From an uncultured Campylobacter sp. (GTDB lineage: Bacteria; Campylobacterota; Campylobacteria; Campylobacterales; Campylobacteraceae): a DNA stretch of 64,000 bases. Both the position numbers and the translations under genes were made by a program. Where the stretch lies: the NCBI RefSeq assembly GCF_963518785.1, contig NZ_CAUQKJ010000007.1, positions 1 to 64,000 on the forward strand, written 5' to 3'. The notes beneath the pieces were generated by a model. The model searched no databases. It was not told the DNA's origin and saw only the letters and a program-made list of their open reading frames with translations. Position 1 is the stretch's first letter; each line of letters opens with the position of its first letter. Shown here in pieces: positions 26,696 through 35,441 of the stretch.

Positions 26696-26980
26696 CTAAG
26701 CAAATACCGGGGTATCTCCGCTGCGTAGATCCGCACCTATACTATCCCTGCTAGGTTGACCCGCTACGATGTCGCTCCAGACGATACAACCGTCGGTCGG
26801 ACAGGCGCTAGCGCAAGCCGGCTCGTCGTTGTAGCCTACACACTCGACGCATTTATCGGCATATACGTAGTAGCTATCCTCGCCGCTTGGATTATCGCTA
26901 TCGTCCACGATCGCATTTACCGGGCACTCGTCGATGCATGAGCCGCAGCTAATGCAAATATCGGTAATTTTTACAGCCAT
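26696..26980 (-). CDS. fdxA: Ferredoxin, 2[4Fe-4S] type, divergent from ahpC
   Basis: 94-residue iron-sulfur electron carrier. Start chosen at 26980 (MAVKITDICISCGSC) because AAAGGAGA lies just upstream; an upstream frame continues but without support. Clusters: CISCGSCIDECP near residue 9 and CVECVGYNDEPACASACP near residue 42. In C. jejuni fdxA is also divergent from ahpC and both respond to iron and oxidative stress regulators, as I recall, so the pair is probably jointly controlled here. A palindromic candidate operator and TATAAT boxes lie between them. Confidence 0.88.
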   Translation of the reverse strand: MAVKITDICISCGSCIDECPVNAIVDDSDNPSGEDSYYVYADKCVECVGYNDEPACASACPTDGCIVWSDIVAGQPSRDSIGADLRSGDTPVFA

Positions 26981-27035
26981 TTTTTCTCCTTTATCAAAAA
27001 ATGAAGTGCGATGATAACATACTAAATTTAAAAAA

Positions 27036-27056
27036 TGATAAAATTTAATATTATCA
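27036..27056. promoter_or_regulatory. Palindromic candidate operator between fdxA and ahpC
   Basis: TGATAA (27036-27041), nine bases, TTATCA (27051-27056): a perfect inverted repeat whose half-sites look like those of Fur/PerR boxes, though the spacing is wider than the 15-bp PerR or 19-bp Fur consensus. A further GATAAC copy lies at 27012-27017. Sits where a regulator could control both divergent genes. Confidence 0.4.
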
Positions 27057-27070
27057 AACAAATAAATTTT

Positions 27071-27076
27071 ATTATA
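27071..27076 (-). promoter_or_regulatory. Possible -10 box of fdxA
   Basis: ATTATA on the plus strand, TATAAT on the minus strand in TTTATATAATAAAATT, about 90 bases before the fdxA ATG. If used, the palindrome at 27036-27056 would sit just downstream of the transcription start. Confidence 0.35.
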
Positions 27077-27120
27077 TAAAAAATTTCATCAAATTTCAGC
27101 AAATCTAAAGTTTTAAAATG

Positions 27121-27126
27121 TATAAT
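27121..27126 (+). promoter_or_regulatory. Probable -10 box of ahpC
   Basis: TATAAT in AAAATGTATAATCGCC (TG-extended form), 34 bases before the ahpC ATG; AAGGAGAAA gives the ribosome site. Confidence 0.55.
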
Positions 27127-27160
27127 CGCCATCATAAATTTTATTAACAAGGAGAAACAA

Positions 27161-27757
27161 ATGATAGTAACCAACAAAGCCGTTGATTTTACGGCAACTG
27201 CGGTTTTAGGCAACAACGAAATAGTTGAGGATTTCAACCTCTATAAAAATATCGGCGAAAAAGGCGCGGTCGTATTCTTTTATCCAAAAGATTTTACCTT
27301 CGTCTGCCCAAGCGAGATCATTGCATTCGATCACAGATATCAAGATTTCAAATCCAAGGGTATCGAAGTTATCGGCGTTAGCTGCGATAGCGAATTTACG
27401 CATCTTGCATGGAAAAATACTCCAGTAAATGCAGGCGGTATCGGCAAAGTGCAGTTCCCGCTAGTTTCGGATATCACAAAAGATATCGCACGCAGCTTCG
27501 ACGTGCTGTTCGGCAATGCCGTAGCGCTTCGCGGCAGCTTCCTGCTTGACAAAGATGGCACCGTCCGTCACGCCGTCATCAACGACCTACCGCTAGGCCG
27601 AAATATCGACGAGATGCTAAGAATGGTCGATACGATGCTATTTACGAACGAGCACGGCGAGGTCTGCCCTGCAGGCTGGCACAAAGGTGACGCAGGGATG
27701 AAAGCAGATCCTAAGGGCGTCGCAGAGTATCTAGACAAAAACGCAAGCAAACTATAA
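27161..27757 (+). CDS. ahpC: Alkyl hydroperoxide reductase, typical 2-Cys peroxiredoxin
   Basis: Cytoplasmic peroxidase that reduces H2O2 and organic peroxides. 198 residues. Peroxidatic Cys49 in DFTFVCPSE, resolving Cys169 in GEVCPAGW, and Arg in the GSFLLDKDGTVRH region near residue 125. The reductant is expected to be thioredoxin, because no ahpF is present here, as in other Campylobacter. It stands alone downstream of an AT-rich divergent promoter region shared with fdxA. The CosR-like regulator in this window is a plausible controller (inference). Confidence 0.94.
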   Translation: MIVTNKAVDFTATAVLGNNEIVEDFNLYKNIGEKGAVVFFYPKDFTFVCPSEIIAFDHRYQDFKSKGIEVIGVSCDSEFTHLAWKNTPVNAGGIGKVQFPLVSDITKDIARSFDVLFGNAVALRGSFLLDKDGTVRHAVINDLPLGRNIDEMLRMVDTMLFTNEHGEVCPAGWHKGDAGMKADPKGVAEYLDKNASKL

Positions 27758-28073
27758 GTTGTAAAATTCTTCGCGCGGGCGTACAAATTCTAACTGCGTA
27801 AAGTTTAAATTTAGCCTTGCGCAGGCTATTAAAGCTCGCGAAGCTTTCTAAATTCCGCTGCCAAAATTTTAAGTTGCGGCGGCGGAATTCCAAAAATTCC
27901 AAAAATTCCAAAAATTCCAAAAATTCCATTCCTCTCAATTCTGCAAGTAAAATTTCAAAACCGCGAGTAAAATCCCAAATCCTTGGCAAAATTTTACCCA
28001 TAACAAAGCTCGCAAAATCATACTTTAAACTAGCTTTTGTTACAATCGCAAGTTTTTAAATCCAAGGACAATT
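27758..28073. other. ahpC to M16-protease gap with tandem repeat and promoter, no gene
   Basis: No plausible reading frame. Contains the 9-bp tandem repeat at 27884-27927 and a TACAAT box (28041-28046, preceded by TTTTGT) suited to the downstream protease gene. Confidence 0.6.
27884..27927. repeat. 9-bp tandem repeat (AAAAATTCC), about 4.7 copies
   Basis: Four perfect AAAAATTCC units (27892-27927) preceded by a partial GGAATTCC copy. Intergenic, 160-190 bases before the M16 protease gene. Probably replication slippage; may vary in length between strains. Confidence 0.75.
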
Positions 28074-30806
28074 ATGAAAAAGTTTATATTTTTTATCGCC
28101 ACCCTGCTTTGCTCTTTGAGCCTTTACTCCGCAGATACCAACCCGGACGCGCCACTTAAGCTCGATCCTAGCGTCGTGCACGGCGAGCTGGCAAACGGCG
28201 TGAAATTTTATATCCTCAAAAATGACGTGCCGAAAAATAGCGCGCTTTTTTACCTAAACGTAGCCGCGGGCAGTGTCGATGAAAATGACGACGAACAGGG
28301 TCTTGCGCATTTCGTCGAGCATATGGCGTTCAATGGCAGCGAACATTTTGATAAAAACGAACTAGTCCATACCCTGCAGCGCTTGGGAGTAAAATTCGGC
28401 GCCGATCTCAATGCACAGACTGGCTTTGAAAATACCACCTACAACATCCAGTCCCAAGTAAGCGATGAGACGCTGAAGGACGTATTTTTGGTATTGCGCG
28501 ACTATGCGGGCGGCGTAAAATTTGACGAGAACGAAACGCAAAAGGAAAAAGGCGTCATATTAGAAGAAGCAAAAAAAGGCTTTGAGAGGCGCTTTTATGA
28601 AAAGCGCGCCACATATTTATACCCTAATTCCATATTTTCCAGACGCTTTCCGATCGGACAAAATGAAATCATCAAAGGCGCCACCGGCGAGCAACTAAAA
28701 AAATTCTATGCGCGTAACTACCTTCCTAGCGCCATTAGCATCATAGTCGTGGGCGACGTAAACATTGAGCAGATTAAAAACCTAATCAAGCAAAATTTTA
28801 GCTCTCTTTCTGCGCACGGCGAAAAAATCCCGCGTGATCTTAGCCTGCACCCATTTGAAGGCGGGCTAGCAAGCACCGTAGAGCCCGAGCTCGGCGCTAA
28901 TGTCGCTAGCGTGCTTTACGCAGGCAAATATGAGCCGTTAAGAAGCTACGGTGCACTTAAAAATGAGTGGCTGCAAGCCTACGTATCGAGGCTGATGGAG
29001 CTTGGATACGACGCGATGAATGTGAATGCCAAAATTCCGCTTAAAGCCTATTTCGGCTCGGACGATCTGTTTAAAAACCGCAGACTATACAGCATAAGCG
29101 CGAATATTTTTAATTTCGACGCCAACGCCACGCTAAGTAGTCTTTTTAGCGCGATCAAAGGGGTACGCGAACACGGATTTAACAATGACGATTTTGATAG
29201 CGTTAAGGCGGAATTTAAACATCAAGTGCAAGCCGATCTGCTTAAGAACGATACACAAAGTGCGCAAATAGGGGCACTACTTGATTTCGTACAAAACGGC
29301 AATGTAAAGCTTAGTAAGCAAGACGAGTACGATCTAAGCCTCAAGGCCTTAGAAGAAATAACGCTAGCAGATGTTAATAAATTTTTCTCTCAGATAACGG
29401 ATGGAGCGAGATTTACAGAGATTATCTCGGCAAAGGATTTGGGCATTAGCCAAAAAGATGCGGAGCTGCTCTACGAAAAAGCGGTGCCGTTTAATTTCGC
29501 TGCTTCGAAGCTTGCTTCCAAGCAACTTGCGGGAGCAAATTTAAAAGAGGCGGAATTTAAAGCACAAAAAGGCGCTAGCGGCACTGAAATTTTGGAGTTT
29601 AAAAACGGCGCGAAGGTAATTTTAAAGCCCCTTAAAAGCGAGAAAAATAAAATCGCCCTCGCAGCCGTTAAAAAAGGCGGCTATGCGCATTTCGGCAAAG
29701 CTCGTGGTGAAATTTTAACTTCGCTGCTAAACTCGGGCACCATAGGCGAGCTAAACGAATACGAGGCGGGACGCTTGACCTCAAAATTTGATTATAAGCT
29801 AAGATTTAGGATGGATGACGCGGACTGCGGTTTTAGAGGCGCAGGGGCGGATCTGGAGGCGATGGCGCGCGAACTTTACGCAAGATTTAGCGAGCCGCTA
29901 ATTCATGCAAGCTCGCTTACGAAATACAAAACCGACGCACTTTCGGCGATTGCACTACGAGACGAGACGGCGGAATTTAAATTCGGCGAGCAAATTTTAA
30001 AATCGCTATATTCAGGAGATATGGCTCGCAAGCAGCCGCTTAGCGTAGATGACTTAAAGAGCGCAAATCTTGCCGATTTACAGCGCGATGCGGATGAAAT
30101 TTTTTCAGGTGCCGGAAATTTTATCTTTGTGCTTAGCGGCGATTTTGAGCCTGCGCGCGCAAAACAAATTCTAGCCAAATATATCGGCAATCTAAAGTCC
30201 GGTACAAGCAGCGCTACGCCTAAAACTTTGATGCTAAATACTTCTAGCGGCGAGATTGTGCAAGATTACGGCGATAGTGATAAAAGCGAAGTTCGGATGA
30301 TTTTTTCAAACTATGAGCTGCAAAATTTCGACTTTGCAGACACTTATAAATTTCAAGCGCTAAAAAGCGTGCTAAGCAATCGTATCGTCGAGCAGATCCG
30401 CGAGGCGCGCGGACAAATTTACTCGGCGATGGTGCATAGCGCCTATGTGCGTGAACCACAAATCGCAGCGAGCTTGAACGTATCGTTTTCTACTGAGCCG
30501 AAAGATGCCCGTGCGGTTGCAGCAAGCGTGAGTGAAATTTTAAAGCAGATTGAAAACTCGGGCGCAAAAGATAGCGAGCTGGCAAATTTCAAAAAAGCGC
30601 AAATTCTATCGACCAAAAGGGCTTCACAGACGAATGATTTTTGGCTTGCTAATATCACTGCGCACGAGCTTTACGGTTATCCGCTCTACGACGAAAAGAG
30701 CTACGCGGCAAGCATAAACGCAGTAAAAAGCGCGGACGTGCAAAAAGCCGCACAAATGCTAAGCGATAGGCTATTTACGGCGATTTTAAATCCAAAGGAG
30801 CGTTGA
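28074..30806 (+). CDS. M16 family periplasmic zinc protease (PqqL/FusC-like)
   Basis: 910-residue secreted metalloprotease with a signal peptide (MKKFIFFIATLLCSLSLYS). The inverted zinc motif HFVEH lies at residues 79-83, and the third ligand Glu is in the EEAKKGFERRF region near residue 165. Two M16 repeats (about 30-480 and 500-905) form the clamshell seen in PqqL and FusC. In other bacteria FusC/PqqL degrades imported proteins such as ferredoxin to release iron. The next gene overlaps by one base and encodes an SbmA-like transporter, echoing that arrangement (inference). TACAAT box and AAGGA upstream. Confidence 0.88.
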   Translation: MKKFIFFIATLLCSLSLYSADTNPDAPLKLDPSVVHGELANGVKFYILKNDVPKNSALFYLNVAAGSVDENDDEQGLAHFVEHMAFNGSEHFDKNELVHTLQRLGVKFGADLNAQTGFENTTYNIQSQVSDETLKDVFLVLRDYAGGVKFDENETQKEKGVILEEAKKGFERRFYEKRATYLYPNSIFSRRFPIGQNEIIKGATGEQLKKFYARNYLPSAISIIVVGDVNIEQIKNLIKQNFSSLSAHGEKIPRDLSLHPFEGGLASTVEPELGANVASVLYAGKYEPLRSYGALKNEWLQAYVSRLMELGYDAMNVNAKIPLKAYFGSDDLFKNRRLYSISANIFNFDANATLSSLFSAIKGVREHGFNNDDFDSVKAEFKHQVQADLLKNDTQSAQIGALLDFVQNGNVKLSKQDEYDLSLKALEEITLADVNKFFSQITDGARFTEIISAKDLGISQKDAELLYEKAVPFNFAASKLASKQLAGANLKEAEFKAQKGASGTEILEFKNGAKVILKPLKSEKNKIALAAVKKGGYAHFGKARGEILTSLLNSGTIGELNEYEAGRLTSKFDYKLRFRMDDADCGFRGAGADLEAMARELYARFSEPLIHASSLTKYKTDALSAIALRDETAEFKFGEQILKSLYSGDMARKQPLSVDDLKSANLADLQRDADEIFSGAGNFIFVLSGDFEPARAKQILAKYIGNLKSGTSSATPKTLMLNTSSGEIVQDYGDSDKSEVRMIFSNYELQNFDFADTYKFQALKSVLSNRIVEQIREARGQIYSAMVHSAYVREPQIAASLNVSFSTEPKDARAVAASVSEILKQIENSGAKDSELANFKKAQILSTKRASQTNDFWLANITAHELYGYPLYDEKSYAASINAVKSADVQKAAQMLSDRLFTAILNPKER

Positions 30807-31774
30807 TGTTTGCTTCATTTTTTAAAAACAAAAAATGGGCATTTTGGGCATATTCGGGAATATTTTTTCTAATTGCGATTAATTGGTATCAAACTACCTT
30901 AAATGTGAGAATAAACGAATGGTACCGCGCGTTTTATGATATGTGCCAAAACATAGATCGTCATACACTAAATGATTTCTATACACAGATGAAAGTTTTT
31001 TTATGGATAGCGATGCCCTACGTAGTCTCTGCGATTTCAGAACGATATGCGGCTCGTATTTGGACATTTAAATGGCGGGAAGCGATGACCTTTTCTTATT
31101 TTTCATACTGGAAAAAGGTAGGCAAAGATATCGAGGGAAGCTCGCAACGTATCCAAGAAGATATCTTTCGCTTCTCAAGAACTATCGAGGAAATGGGTAC
31201 GAGAGTGCTTTCGGCAGCTATGACACTGTTTGCATTCATACCTGTGCTATGGGGGCTTAGTAGCAATGTTCCTTTTGAATTTCTAAAAAAAATTCCGGGC
31301 TCACTTGTTTGGATTGCACTTGCAATCAGCATCGGTGGACTAATAATTTCTTGGCTGGTTGGCTGGTATCTACCGAGACTGGAATACAACAATCAAAAGG
31401 TCGAGGCGGCCTTTAGAAAAGAACTTGTTTTTGCGGAGGAGGATAAGATAAATTACGCAAGCGAGGAAAAAATTCTTTCGTTATTTGATAAGATCAAATA
31501 TAACTATTTTAAACTGTATCTGCATTACTGCTATTTTGATATGTGGTTCAACTCATTTTCGCAGTTTCTAATGATCGTACCTTACTTGATAATGGGTCCT
31601 GGGTTATTTACTAAGGTAATTACGCTTGGAGTTATGGTTCAGGTAAGCAATGCTTTTAATCAAGTGCGCGGTAGTTTTAGTATTTTTATGAATAACTGGA
31701 CGACGATAACGGAGCTTCGCTCAATCCATATGCGACTTAAAGAGTTTGAAAAAAATATCGATTACAAGGGCTAG
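30806..31774 (+). CDS. SbmA/BacA-like inner-membrane peptide transporter
   Basis: About 322 residues with membrane segments near 13-30, 70-87, 140-162, 174-194 and 250-285. Features such as NVRINEWYRAFYDM near residue 36, a DIEGSSQRIQEDIFRFSR region near 115 and DNPDQRI-like loop, then NNWTTITELRS near the end fit the SbmA_BacA family, which imports peptides using the proton gradient. No ATP-binding domain is fused. ATG at 30806 overlaps the protease stop by one base (an in-frame TTG lies one codon earlier). The gene looks more AT-rich than the protease gene, which may mean separate origin. Confidence 0.8.
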   Translation: MFASFFKNKKWAFWAYSGIFFLIAINWYQTTLNVRINEWYRAFYDMCQNIDRHTLNDFYTQMKVFLWIAMPYVVSAISERYAARIWTFKWREAMTFSYFSYWKKVGKDIEGSSQRIQEDIFRFSRTIEEMGTRVLSAAMTLFAFIPVLWGLSSNVPFEFLKKIPGSLVWIALAISIGGLIISWLVGWYLPRLEYNNQKVEAAFRKELVFAEEDKINYASEEKILSLFDKIKYNYFKLYLHYCYFDMWFNSFSQFLMIVPYLIMGPGLFTKVITLGVMVQVSNAFNQVRGSFSIFMNNWTTITELRSIHMRLKEFEKNIDYKG

Positions 31775-32120
31775 ATAAAATTTCGCCCGTATCTTGCGGC
31801 CCTAGACTTCGCTTTCTAAATTTAAAGCAAAATCCCGGGTCGCTAGCTTTTAAAATTTCTACGATTTTACTGCTCTCTTTTTTCGTGATGAGCGATGTTT
31901 AGCTTTATAAATTTATAGCTTCCTACGAGCAAGATCATCCAAATCGCGATGAAAACTAAAGATTTGATCATTTTTAATCCTTAAAATTTTTTATAAATGC
32001 GTCGCATAAAAAGCGCCGCCGATATGAAATTTAACTAAGCGCAAAAGCACGCAGTGCCGCACACAAGAGTACAGCCTCGCCGCCACACGGCGTGCGGAAG
32101 TCATGCTGGAGCGGGCGCGC
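31775..32120. other. Gap between the SbmA-like gene and cydB; contains a small minus-strand ORF
   Basis: Convergent region. Apart from the 34-residue frame at 31867-31971 (listed separately) I see no gene; no clear terminator hairpin either. Confidence 0.5.
31867..31971 (-). CDS. 34-residue single-span membrane protein after cydB (CydX-like by position)
   Basis: Minus-strand ORF of 34 codons with a good ribosome site (TAAGGAT, 8 bases before ATG). It has a hydrophobic span (LVFIAIWMILLVGSY) near residues 5-19 and a basic tail (HHEKREQ). It lies 150 bases downstream of cydB in the same direction. CydX/YbgT-type subunits of cytochrome bd are similar in size, topology and location, but the sequence does not match E. 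coli CydX closely. Could instead be another small respiratory accessory or a chance frame. Confidence 0.45.
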   Translation of the reverse strand: MIKSLVFIAIWMILLVGSYKFIKLNIAHHEKREQ

Positions 32121-33227
32121 CTAATAATGCTCGTTTGAAAGCCCCTCTTTATCAAGCTTTTTTGCATCCATCGCGCGCCAAACATAGCTGATGTAACCCA
32201 GCACGAAAGGCACTAAAAACGACACGTAAAACATCGTCTTAAGCGTATAGAGGCTCGAGCTTGCGTTGCTTATCGAAAGCGAGCTTTGCAGGTCGAAATT
32301 TGACGGATAAAACGCCGTGTTGTTTAGACCCAGAATCAAAAATACGCTCGTTACCGCGCATACGACGCCCACGCCGTAGGAAAATATCCCGCGCACGCTG
32401 CTTGTAAATGTGCCTTTGAATATCCCCACCAGCACCAGCACAACGCCCAGTAGCAGCAAGATTAGCGCCGCAGGCAGGCTTAGGTAATTGTGCAGATACT
32501 TGAAGCTCTCGAGGCTTACGACGCCGCCGGCGCCGACTGCATAGCCCTGCTTTAGCAAGACCCACGCCAAAAACGCGATGAAAAAAACCAAAAACGCGCT
32601 AGCGTTAAATTTAAGCGAAGCTTTGAGCTTGGCGATCATTTCGGGCTCGGCGATATTGTTCATCAAATATAAGCTCGCTCCCGTTCTAGCGCAGAAAAAT
32701 AGCGCAAACCCCAAGATATAATTAAACGGATTTGCTAGCGCCTCAAGTCCGCGAGCCGGGTTTTTCCACTGCACGAAATTATTATCGCCCAGCGCGAACT
32801 CGCTGCCGCTAAAAAGCGTCGAGACGATGATACCGAGCAGGATCGTACCCAGCGAGCCATTTATGAAAAGAAAGGCTTCATAGGTCTTAGCACCCAAGAA
32901 ATTATCGGGCTTTTTTCTGTATTCGTAAGCGACGGCTTGGATTATGAAGCAAAAAAGCAGAGCCATCCACGCCCAATACGCCCCGCCGAAGCTGGTCGCA
33001 TAAAATAGCGGAAACGCCGCAAAGCACGCTCCGCCGAACATAACGAGCGTAGTAAACGTAAGCTCCCATTTCTTGCCGATGGAATTTATTATAAAATCCT
33101 TCTCGGTCTCATTCTTTGCCAGCGTAAAAAGCAGCGTTTGACCGCCCTGCACGAAGAGCATAAAAACCAAAATTCCGCCCAGAAGCGAAACCACGCACCA
33201 CCAATAAATTTGAAAAATTTCGTGCAT
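32121..33227 (-). CDS. cydB: Cytochrome bd-type quinol oxidase subunit II
   Basis: 368-residue membrane subunit with about nine spans, partner of CydA in the bd oxidase that reduces oxygen with electrons from quinol at low oxygen tension. Typical features: IYWWCVVSLLGGILVFMLFVQGGQTLL at the N-terminus (a W/GG pattern) and PFVLGYISYVWRAMD near the C-terminus. Starts one base after the cydA stop. In Campylobacter this oxidase is often cyanide-insensitive (CioAB); sequence alone cannot settle which kind this is. Confidence 0.93.
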   Translation of the reverse strand: MHEIFQIYWWCVVSLLGGILVFMLFVQGGQTLLFTLAKNETEKDFIINSIGKKWELTFTTLVMFGGACFAAFPLFYATSFGGAYWAWMALLFCFIIQAVAYEYRKKPDNFLGAKTYEAFLFINGSLGTILLGIIVSTLFSGSEFALGDNNFVQWKNPARGLEALANPFNYILGFALFFCARTGASLYLMNNIAEPEMIAKLKASLKFNASAFLVFFIAFLAWVLLKQGYAVGAGGVVSLESFKYLHNYLSLPAALILLLLGVVLVLVGIFKGTFTSSVRGIFSYGVGVVCAVTSVFLILGLNNTAFYPSNFDLQSSLSISNASSSLYTLKTMFYVSFLVPFVLGYISYVWRAMDAKKLDKEGLSNEHY

Positions 33228-33228
33228 C

Positions 33229-34752
33229 TTAAAATCCTATCTTTATCTGTTTTAGCATGATCTTTATCTCAGCTATGAATAAAACCGTAAATAAAACGGC
33301 AAAGAGCATAAACGAGATCATTATGTTCGTTCCCGCCAGGCTAGTAGCTGCGACGCCCACCGGCATGAGATCTTGTATCGCCCACGGCTGGCGCCCTACT
33401 TCGGCTACGATCCAGCCCGCCTCGCACGCGACGTATCCCAGAGGGATGCTAAAAACGCAAAGCCATAGAATTTTCTTGTATTCGGCGAGGTTCTTTCGCA
33501 TCGCCAAAAATAGCGTCACGAAAAATAGCAAGATAAAATAGCTTCCCAAAGCCACCATAACGTGGAAGCTATAAAATGTAAGCGCCACCGGAGGGACGAT
33601 CTGCTTCGCATCATCAAAGTAGCCGTAGCCTAAATTTTGCATATTTTGGTTGCCGAATAAAATTTCGCGCGCCTGCTGCATTGCAGCGGTATCATTGGCG
33701 TCTTTGGCGACCTTATAATCCTTTAGCGCTTGCAGGGCGATTTTGCCTTTTTCGATCTTTTTATCCGCGCCTTCGATGCCAAATTTTTCGTTTCCAAATA
33801 CCAGATCATCGATGCCCGGAGTAAAATTATCAAGCCCTCTCGTAGCCATCAGCCCTAGCGCATAAGGTGCTTTAATCTCAAACAAAAACGGCTCTTTATC
33901 GTCTCCCGCGGTTTTGCTCGGATTTAAAACTCCCGCCGCAACGATGCCTGCGTTTACTTCACCTTTATACAGTCCCTCCATCGCCGCAAGCTTCATCGGC
34001 TGCTTTTGCGCGACCTGATAGGCGCTCTCGTCGCCGCTAAATAGCACGAAAAGCGAACTTAACATACCGAAGCTTGCCGCTACGATGAAGCTTTTTTTAG
34101 CAAGCGCGAAGTCTTTGTCTTTTAGCATATAAAACGCCGAAATTCCAAGCACAAAAAGCGCCGCGGTAATGTAGCCACCGCCAACGGTATGTAAAAATTT
34201 AGCCACTCCGAAGTGAGATAGCGCAATATCTAAAAAATTACTCATCTCGTTGCGCATCGTATCTGGATTAAAGCTCGTACCAACAGGGTTTTGCATCCAA
34301 GCATTCGCAATTAGGATCCAATACGCGCTTAAATTTGATCCGATCGCCACGAGCCAGGTCGAGAGAAGATGAAATTTCTTGCTTACGCGGCCCCAGCCGA
34401 AGAACATTACCGCAAAGAAGGTAGCTTCTAAGAAAAACGCGAGCAAGCCCTCGATCGCAAGCGGCGCGCCGAAGATGTCGCCCACGAACCAGCTGTAATT
34501 CGCCCAGTTGGTGCCGAACTCAAACTCCATTATGATGCCGGTCGCGACGCCGATGGCGAAATTTATACCGAAAAGGCGCAGCCAAAATTTAGTGATCTTG
34601 AGCCACTCCTGCTTACCGGTCGCGACATATAGGCTCTCCATAAACGCCACGATAAAGCTAAGCCCCAGCGTTAGGGGCACGAAAAGAAAGTGATAAAGCG
34701 CCGTGAGCGCAAACTGCGCCCTCGACCAATCCACGCTAGCAAGCTCTTGCAT
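33229..34752 (-). CDS. cydA: Cytochrome bd-type quinol oxidase subunit I
   Basis: 507-residue haem-bearing subunit. N-terminal SRAQFALTALYHFLFVPLTLG carries the His19-region ligand, the GRQPWAIQDLMP motif near residue 435 is the CydA hallmark, and the periplasmic Q-loop between about residues 245 and 380 is present with an insert rich in Ala/Lys. Follows the DUF4492 gene by 2 bases and precedes cydB by one base, so the three are one transcript. Terminal oxidase for microaerobic respiration. Confidence 0.94.
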   Translation of the reverse strand: MQELASVDWSRAQFALTALYHFLFVPLTLGLSFIVAFMESLYVATGKQEWLKITKFWLRLFGINFAIGVATGIIMEFEFGTNWANYSWFVGDIFGAPLAIEGLLAFFLEATFFAVMFFGWGRVSKKFHLLSTWLVAIGSNLSAYWILIANAWMQNPVGTSFNPDTMRNEMSNFLDIALSHFGVAKFLHTVGGGYITAALFVLGISAFYMLKDKDFALAKKSFIVAASFGMLSSLFVLFSGDESAYQVAQKQPMKLAAMEGLYKGEVNAGIVAAGVLNPSKTAGDDKEPFLFEIKAPYALGLMATRGLDNFTPGIDDLVFGNEKFGIEGADKKIEKGKIALQALKDYKVAKDANDTAAMQQAREILFGNQNMQNLGYGYFDDAKQIVPPVALTFYSFHVMVALGSYFILLFFVTLFLAMRKNLAEYKKILWLCVFSIPLGYVACEAGWIVAEVGRQPWAIQDLMPVGVAATSLAGTNIMISFMLFAVLFTVLFIAEIKIMLKQIKIGF

Positions 34753-34754
34753 TC

Positions 34755-34964
34755 CTACTCCTTAGTCAAATTTTTATAGATGAAATCGATTTTTTCTTGA
34801 TCGGTTTTAAATTTAGAATCCAAGTTTTCGTCGAAAATGAAAAATTTCAGTAGCACGAAAATTATAAATAGCTTGATCAAAATCACCGCCCACAGCGTTT
34901 TGCCAAGCTTCATAGAAGCAAATCCGTGCGCGTAAAATTTTAAAATTTTGCCGAAAAACATCAA
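34755..34964 (-). CDS. DUF4492 small membrane protein upstream of cydA
   Basis: 69 residues: amphipathic start, one membrane span (LWAVILIKLFIIFVLLKFFIF, about 24-44) and a charged tail ending in IYKNLTKE. Matches the DUF4492 pattern, a family that sits before cydAB in Campylobacterota and Bacteroidetes and may assist bd oxidase assembly; no function is established. Only 2 bases separate it from cydA, so translation is probably coupled. Confidence 0.8.
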   Translation of the reverse strand: MMFFGKILKFYAHGFASMKLGKTLWAVILIKLFIIFVLLKFFIFDENLDSKFKTDQEKIDFIYKNLTKE

Positions 34965-35441
34965 ATTTTAACCTTTAGCAATTATTAGTTTATATTTTTT
35001 ATTGTATAACAATTAATTAAAATTTAGCTTTAAATTTTGAAATTTTGGTAGCAATTTTATCTTTTTAATAAATGAGTTTTTGCGCCACCACACTTAAATA
35101 AAGTTTCTACCGCATAATTCACAACCGATCGCATTTTACTTAAACTGCACAAAATTTTAGTTTAGATTTGTCATAAAATTTTAAAATAGAACATATCAAG
35201 AAGCAAGTAGAAAAATATGCGAGGTTTTGCCAAGCATCTTTGTGCTTAATTCGTAGCGATTTTTAATAGAATTTTTTACAGGCAAATTAACACGGTTCAG
35301 CTGAAAGCAAACCGTAAGAATTTTAAAATCAAACGCCCAAAGCTACACGATATAAAATTTAAGAACGTATAATTAACTCGATGCAAAAATTTAAAGCATT
35401 TCATTAGACTGGACGTATAATTGAAAAGCCTAAGAGTCGAT
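34965..35441. other. cyd promoter region and aroE downstream gap, no gene
   Basis: About 480 AT-rich bases. It must hold the promoter for the DUF4492-cydAB transcript on the minus strand; an AT-rich stretch at 34980-35030 fits, but no single box stands out. No reading frame or hairpin that I trust. Confidence 0.5.

Noticed and set aside
26981..27061. Upstream extension of fdxA giving 121 residues
   Set aside because: The good ribosome site and conserved start match the ATG at 26980; the extension is AT-rich non-coding sequence.
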